This document shows positions 40,885-42,230 of a stretch of 42,230 nucleotides of DNA, in pieces. The DNA comes from a virus. The stretch is from IMG/VR virus record IMGVR_UViG_3300043773_001842, positions 1-42,230 of that record. One strand, given 5' to 3'. The notes under the pieces are model-generated. The model saw only the letters and a program-made list of their open reading frames with translations, did not search any database and was not told where the DNA came from. The position numbers were made by a program, and so were the translations under genes. Numbering within the stretch: the first letter of the stretch is position 1; each line of letters opens with the position of its first letter.

Positions 40885-42230
40885 TTCCTCATCAGCCATT
40901 GTGACGGCCTCATCCTCCGTGATCTCCTCGTCACCAAAAGGTTTTTCGCCATCTTCGGAACCAAAGATCTTATCGTAGAGGTCACCGTCGGCTTCGGGAT
41001 CGTAGGATTCGGGCGCGCCTTCAACTTCAGACTGCGGTGCCGCCGCCTGGAAATCCTCCTCCTCAGCGAGATCAACTTTGAAGTGGTTCGAGATCCACTC
41101 CTTTTTGGGCTTATAGCCGGACTGAATCAGGAGAGACACGTCAGCCATCGTGAGCTGCGACTCCTCGAGTCGGAACTGACGGCTGATCGTCGGCGCCTCA
41201 ACGTTCACACCGAAATTCAGATCGACGATCCAACGGATCAGTGTGTCACTGAGAGTCTGTGAGATGAGCTGTGAGAGTTCCGAAGCGCGGACGACACGTA
41301 CCATGTTCGCCACCTGGGAGGAGGCACGGCTTCCAGCTTCAGCCTCACCCGCCTCGTCCTCACCGCAGATGAGGAGGGAGATCTCCTTGTCGATGTACTC
41401 GATGAGGTTCATGAAGATGTCCGCTGAGCCCGATGGGTTCAGGAACTCCAGCTCGTAACCCTCGGGGAGAATCATCGCCGTTTCCTGACTCAGGTTCGAC
41501 AGGTGATCATAGAGGGTGTCGATTTCAACGTTTGAGGCCGATAGTGGGGCTTTGGCGATCGCCGTCGGTGTGGCGTATCGGTCACCGTACAGCACGTAAG
41601 ATTCAATAGCGCGGCGACGGAACTTAACAATCGGATACAAGATCCTACCGAGGCCTGTTCCATACGGATCACCAGTATGCGAGAGCCAGTAACGCTGGAT
41701 GATGAATTTCCGCGCTGGCAATTCAATACCCTCAAACATGCGGTTGAAGGTCAACACACGCATGGTGAATCCGGTGTCGGCATTCTCCGACTCCTGGAAC
41801 ACGAAGCGGCGCTGGTCACGGATGCGGACGTCGAACGGGATGATGCCCTGCTTCGTCTTCTTCCACATCACCTCACCCACGGAGAAACCGCAGACGAGAG
41901 CTTCACCGAGACCCTTGTAGAGATCATCGACGTCGAGTGAGGATAGAGCCTCCTCAACGTAATCCTTCACGGCGAGATCACCAGGCTTCTCTGATGCTGG
42001 GGTCAGCAACCAATCACGTGCCGTGATCTCCTGCATCAGTTTCATGAACGACGCCTGGACCGACGAGTCCCACAGCAGTCGTTTGTAGATGACGAGGGCG
42101 CGATTGCCACCTTTCTGGATAATGAGGTCGTCGTCGGGACGGACGATGGTGTTGCCCTGTCCCGTGAATGGGGACGAACTCCCGAACATGTAGATGCTCG
42201 AGAGATTGTACGGGTCAGTGGTATATTTTG
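40879..42230 (-). CDS. Portal protein, Mu gp29-like (DUF935), open at right edge
   Basis: This matches the DUF935/Mu gp29 portal family: IQKGGNRALVIYKRLLWDSSV, TARDWLLTPAS, DDLYKGLGEALVCGFSVGEVMWKK, FIIQRYWLSHTGDPYGTGLGRILYPIVKFRRRAIESYVLYGDRYATP, and a late ASSQVANMVRVVRASELSQLISQTLSD. Portals form the dodecameric channel for DNA entry and the base for neck proteins. An ATG lies at 42189, but the frame stays open to base 42230 with protein-like codons (ending YNLSSIY before that Met) and no ribosome site, so the true N-terminus is probably outside the window. The C-terminus is very acidic (EEEDFQAAAPQSEVEGAPES...). At least 449 residues are present. Confidence 0.85.
   Translation of the reverse strand, partial: KYTTDPYNLSSIYMFGSSSPFTGQGNTIVRPDDDLIIQKGGNRALVIYKRLLWDSSVQASFMKLMQEITARDWLLTPASEKPGDLAVKDYVEEALSSLDVDDLYKGLGEALVCGFSVGEVMWKKTKQGIIPFDVRIRDQRRFVFQESENADTGFTMRVLTFNRMFEGIELPARKFIIQRYWLSHTGDPYGTGLGRILYPIVKFRRRAIESYVLYGDRYATPTAIAKAPLSASNVEIDTLYDHLSNLSQETAMILPEGYELEFLNPSGSADIFMNLIEYIDKEISLLICGEDEAGEAEAGSRASSQVANMVRVVRASELSQLISQTLSDTLIRWIVDLNFGVNVEAPTISRQFRLEESQLTMADVSLLIQSGYKPKKEWISNHFKVDLAEEEDFQAAAPQSEVEGAPESYDPEADGDLYDKIFGSEDGEKPFGDEEITEDEAVTMADEEG

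Noticed and set aside
1-42230. tRNA genes, insertion sequences, integrase or attachment sites
   Set aside because: No cloverleaf-like sequence, transposase, integrase or flanking duplications were noticed; all space is taken by structural and packaging genes.

Overview
The window is a contiguous piece of a tailed double-stranded DNA phage genome. Every gene I can support is encoded on the minus strand, so transcription runs from base 42230 towards base 1. The genes are packed head to tail with 1-4 base overlaps or very short gaps. The head genes resemble phage Mu: a DUF935 portal, a gpI-like protease with scaffold, a gpF-like minor head protein, and gp36- and gp37-like neck and terminator proteins. 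A gp19-like tail tube and a baseplate J-like wedge point to a contractile (myovirus-type) tail. PhoH, the near absence of Shine-Dalgarno sequences and fibre C-termini of a kind I associate with cyanophages suggest an aquatic phage, perhaps infecting a cyanobacterium. That host guess is an inference, not proven here.

Layout in the direction of transcription. (1) Head module, 42230-35330: portal (open at the right edge), protease/scaffold, Mu F-like protein, decoration protein, major capsid protein and tail tube, closed by a strong terminator. (2) Baseplate and tail-tip block, 35242-24225: a small structural protein, the baseplate J-like protein, three large unrecognised structural proteins, an acidic helical protein, an OB-fold hub-like protein and an unknown protein. 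(3) gp36-like neck protein fused to an N-terminal beta domain, 24206-23037. (4) An approximately 18 kb receptor-binding block, 22940-4588, holding a fibre-associated protein, six large fibre genes (440-1952 residues) and two tiny related proteins. (5) gp37-like tail terminator, two overlapping small ORFs, a candidate small terminase, large terminase, phoH and the start of a further gene that runs off the left edge. Sheath and tape-measure genes are not recognisable in the window.

How the genes fit together: portal, protease/scaffold, F-like protein and capsid build the prohead; terminase fills it; gp36-like and gp37-like proteins close head and tail; the tube and baseplate proteins build the tail; and the fibre block supplies several long, probably trimeric fibres. 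Four of the fibres share an N-terminal anchor of about 65 residues and carry different distal modules (collagen triple helices, tail-collar domains, YadA-like head repeats, poly-glycine hinges, C1q-like tips).

The most unusual non-coding signal is an exact 8-mer GGGTAAAA (extended GGGTAAAACWC) found seven times, always on the coding strand and always at a gene junction. It precedes phoH, the terminase cluster, fibre, neck, baseplate, decoration/capsid and protease units, as expected of a phage-specific promoter or other transcription or processing signal. No tRNA, CRISPR, insertion sequence or reverse transcriptase was seen, and no stretch over 300 bases lacks a gene.
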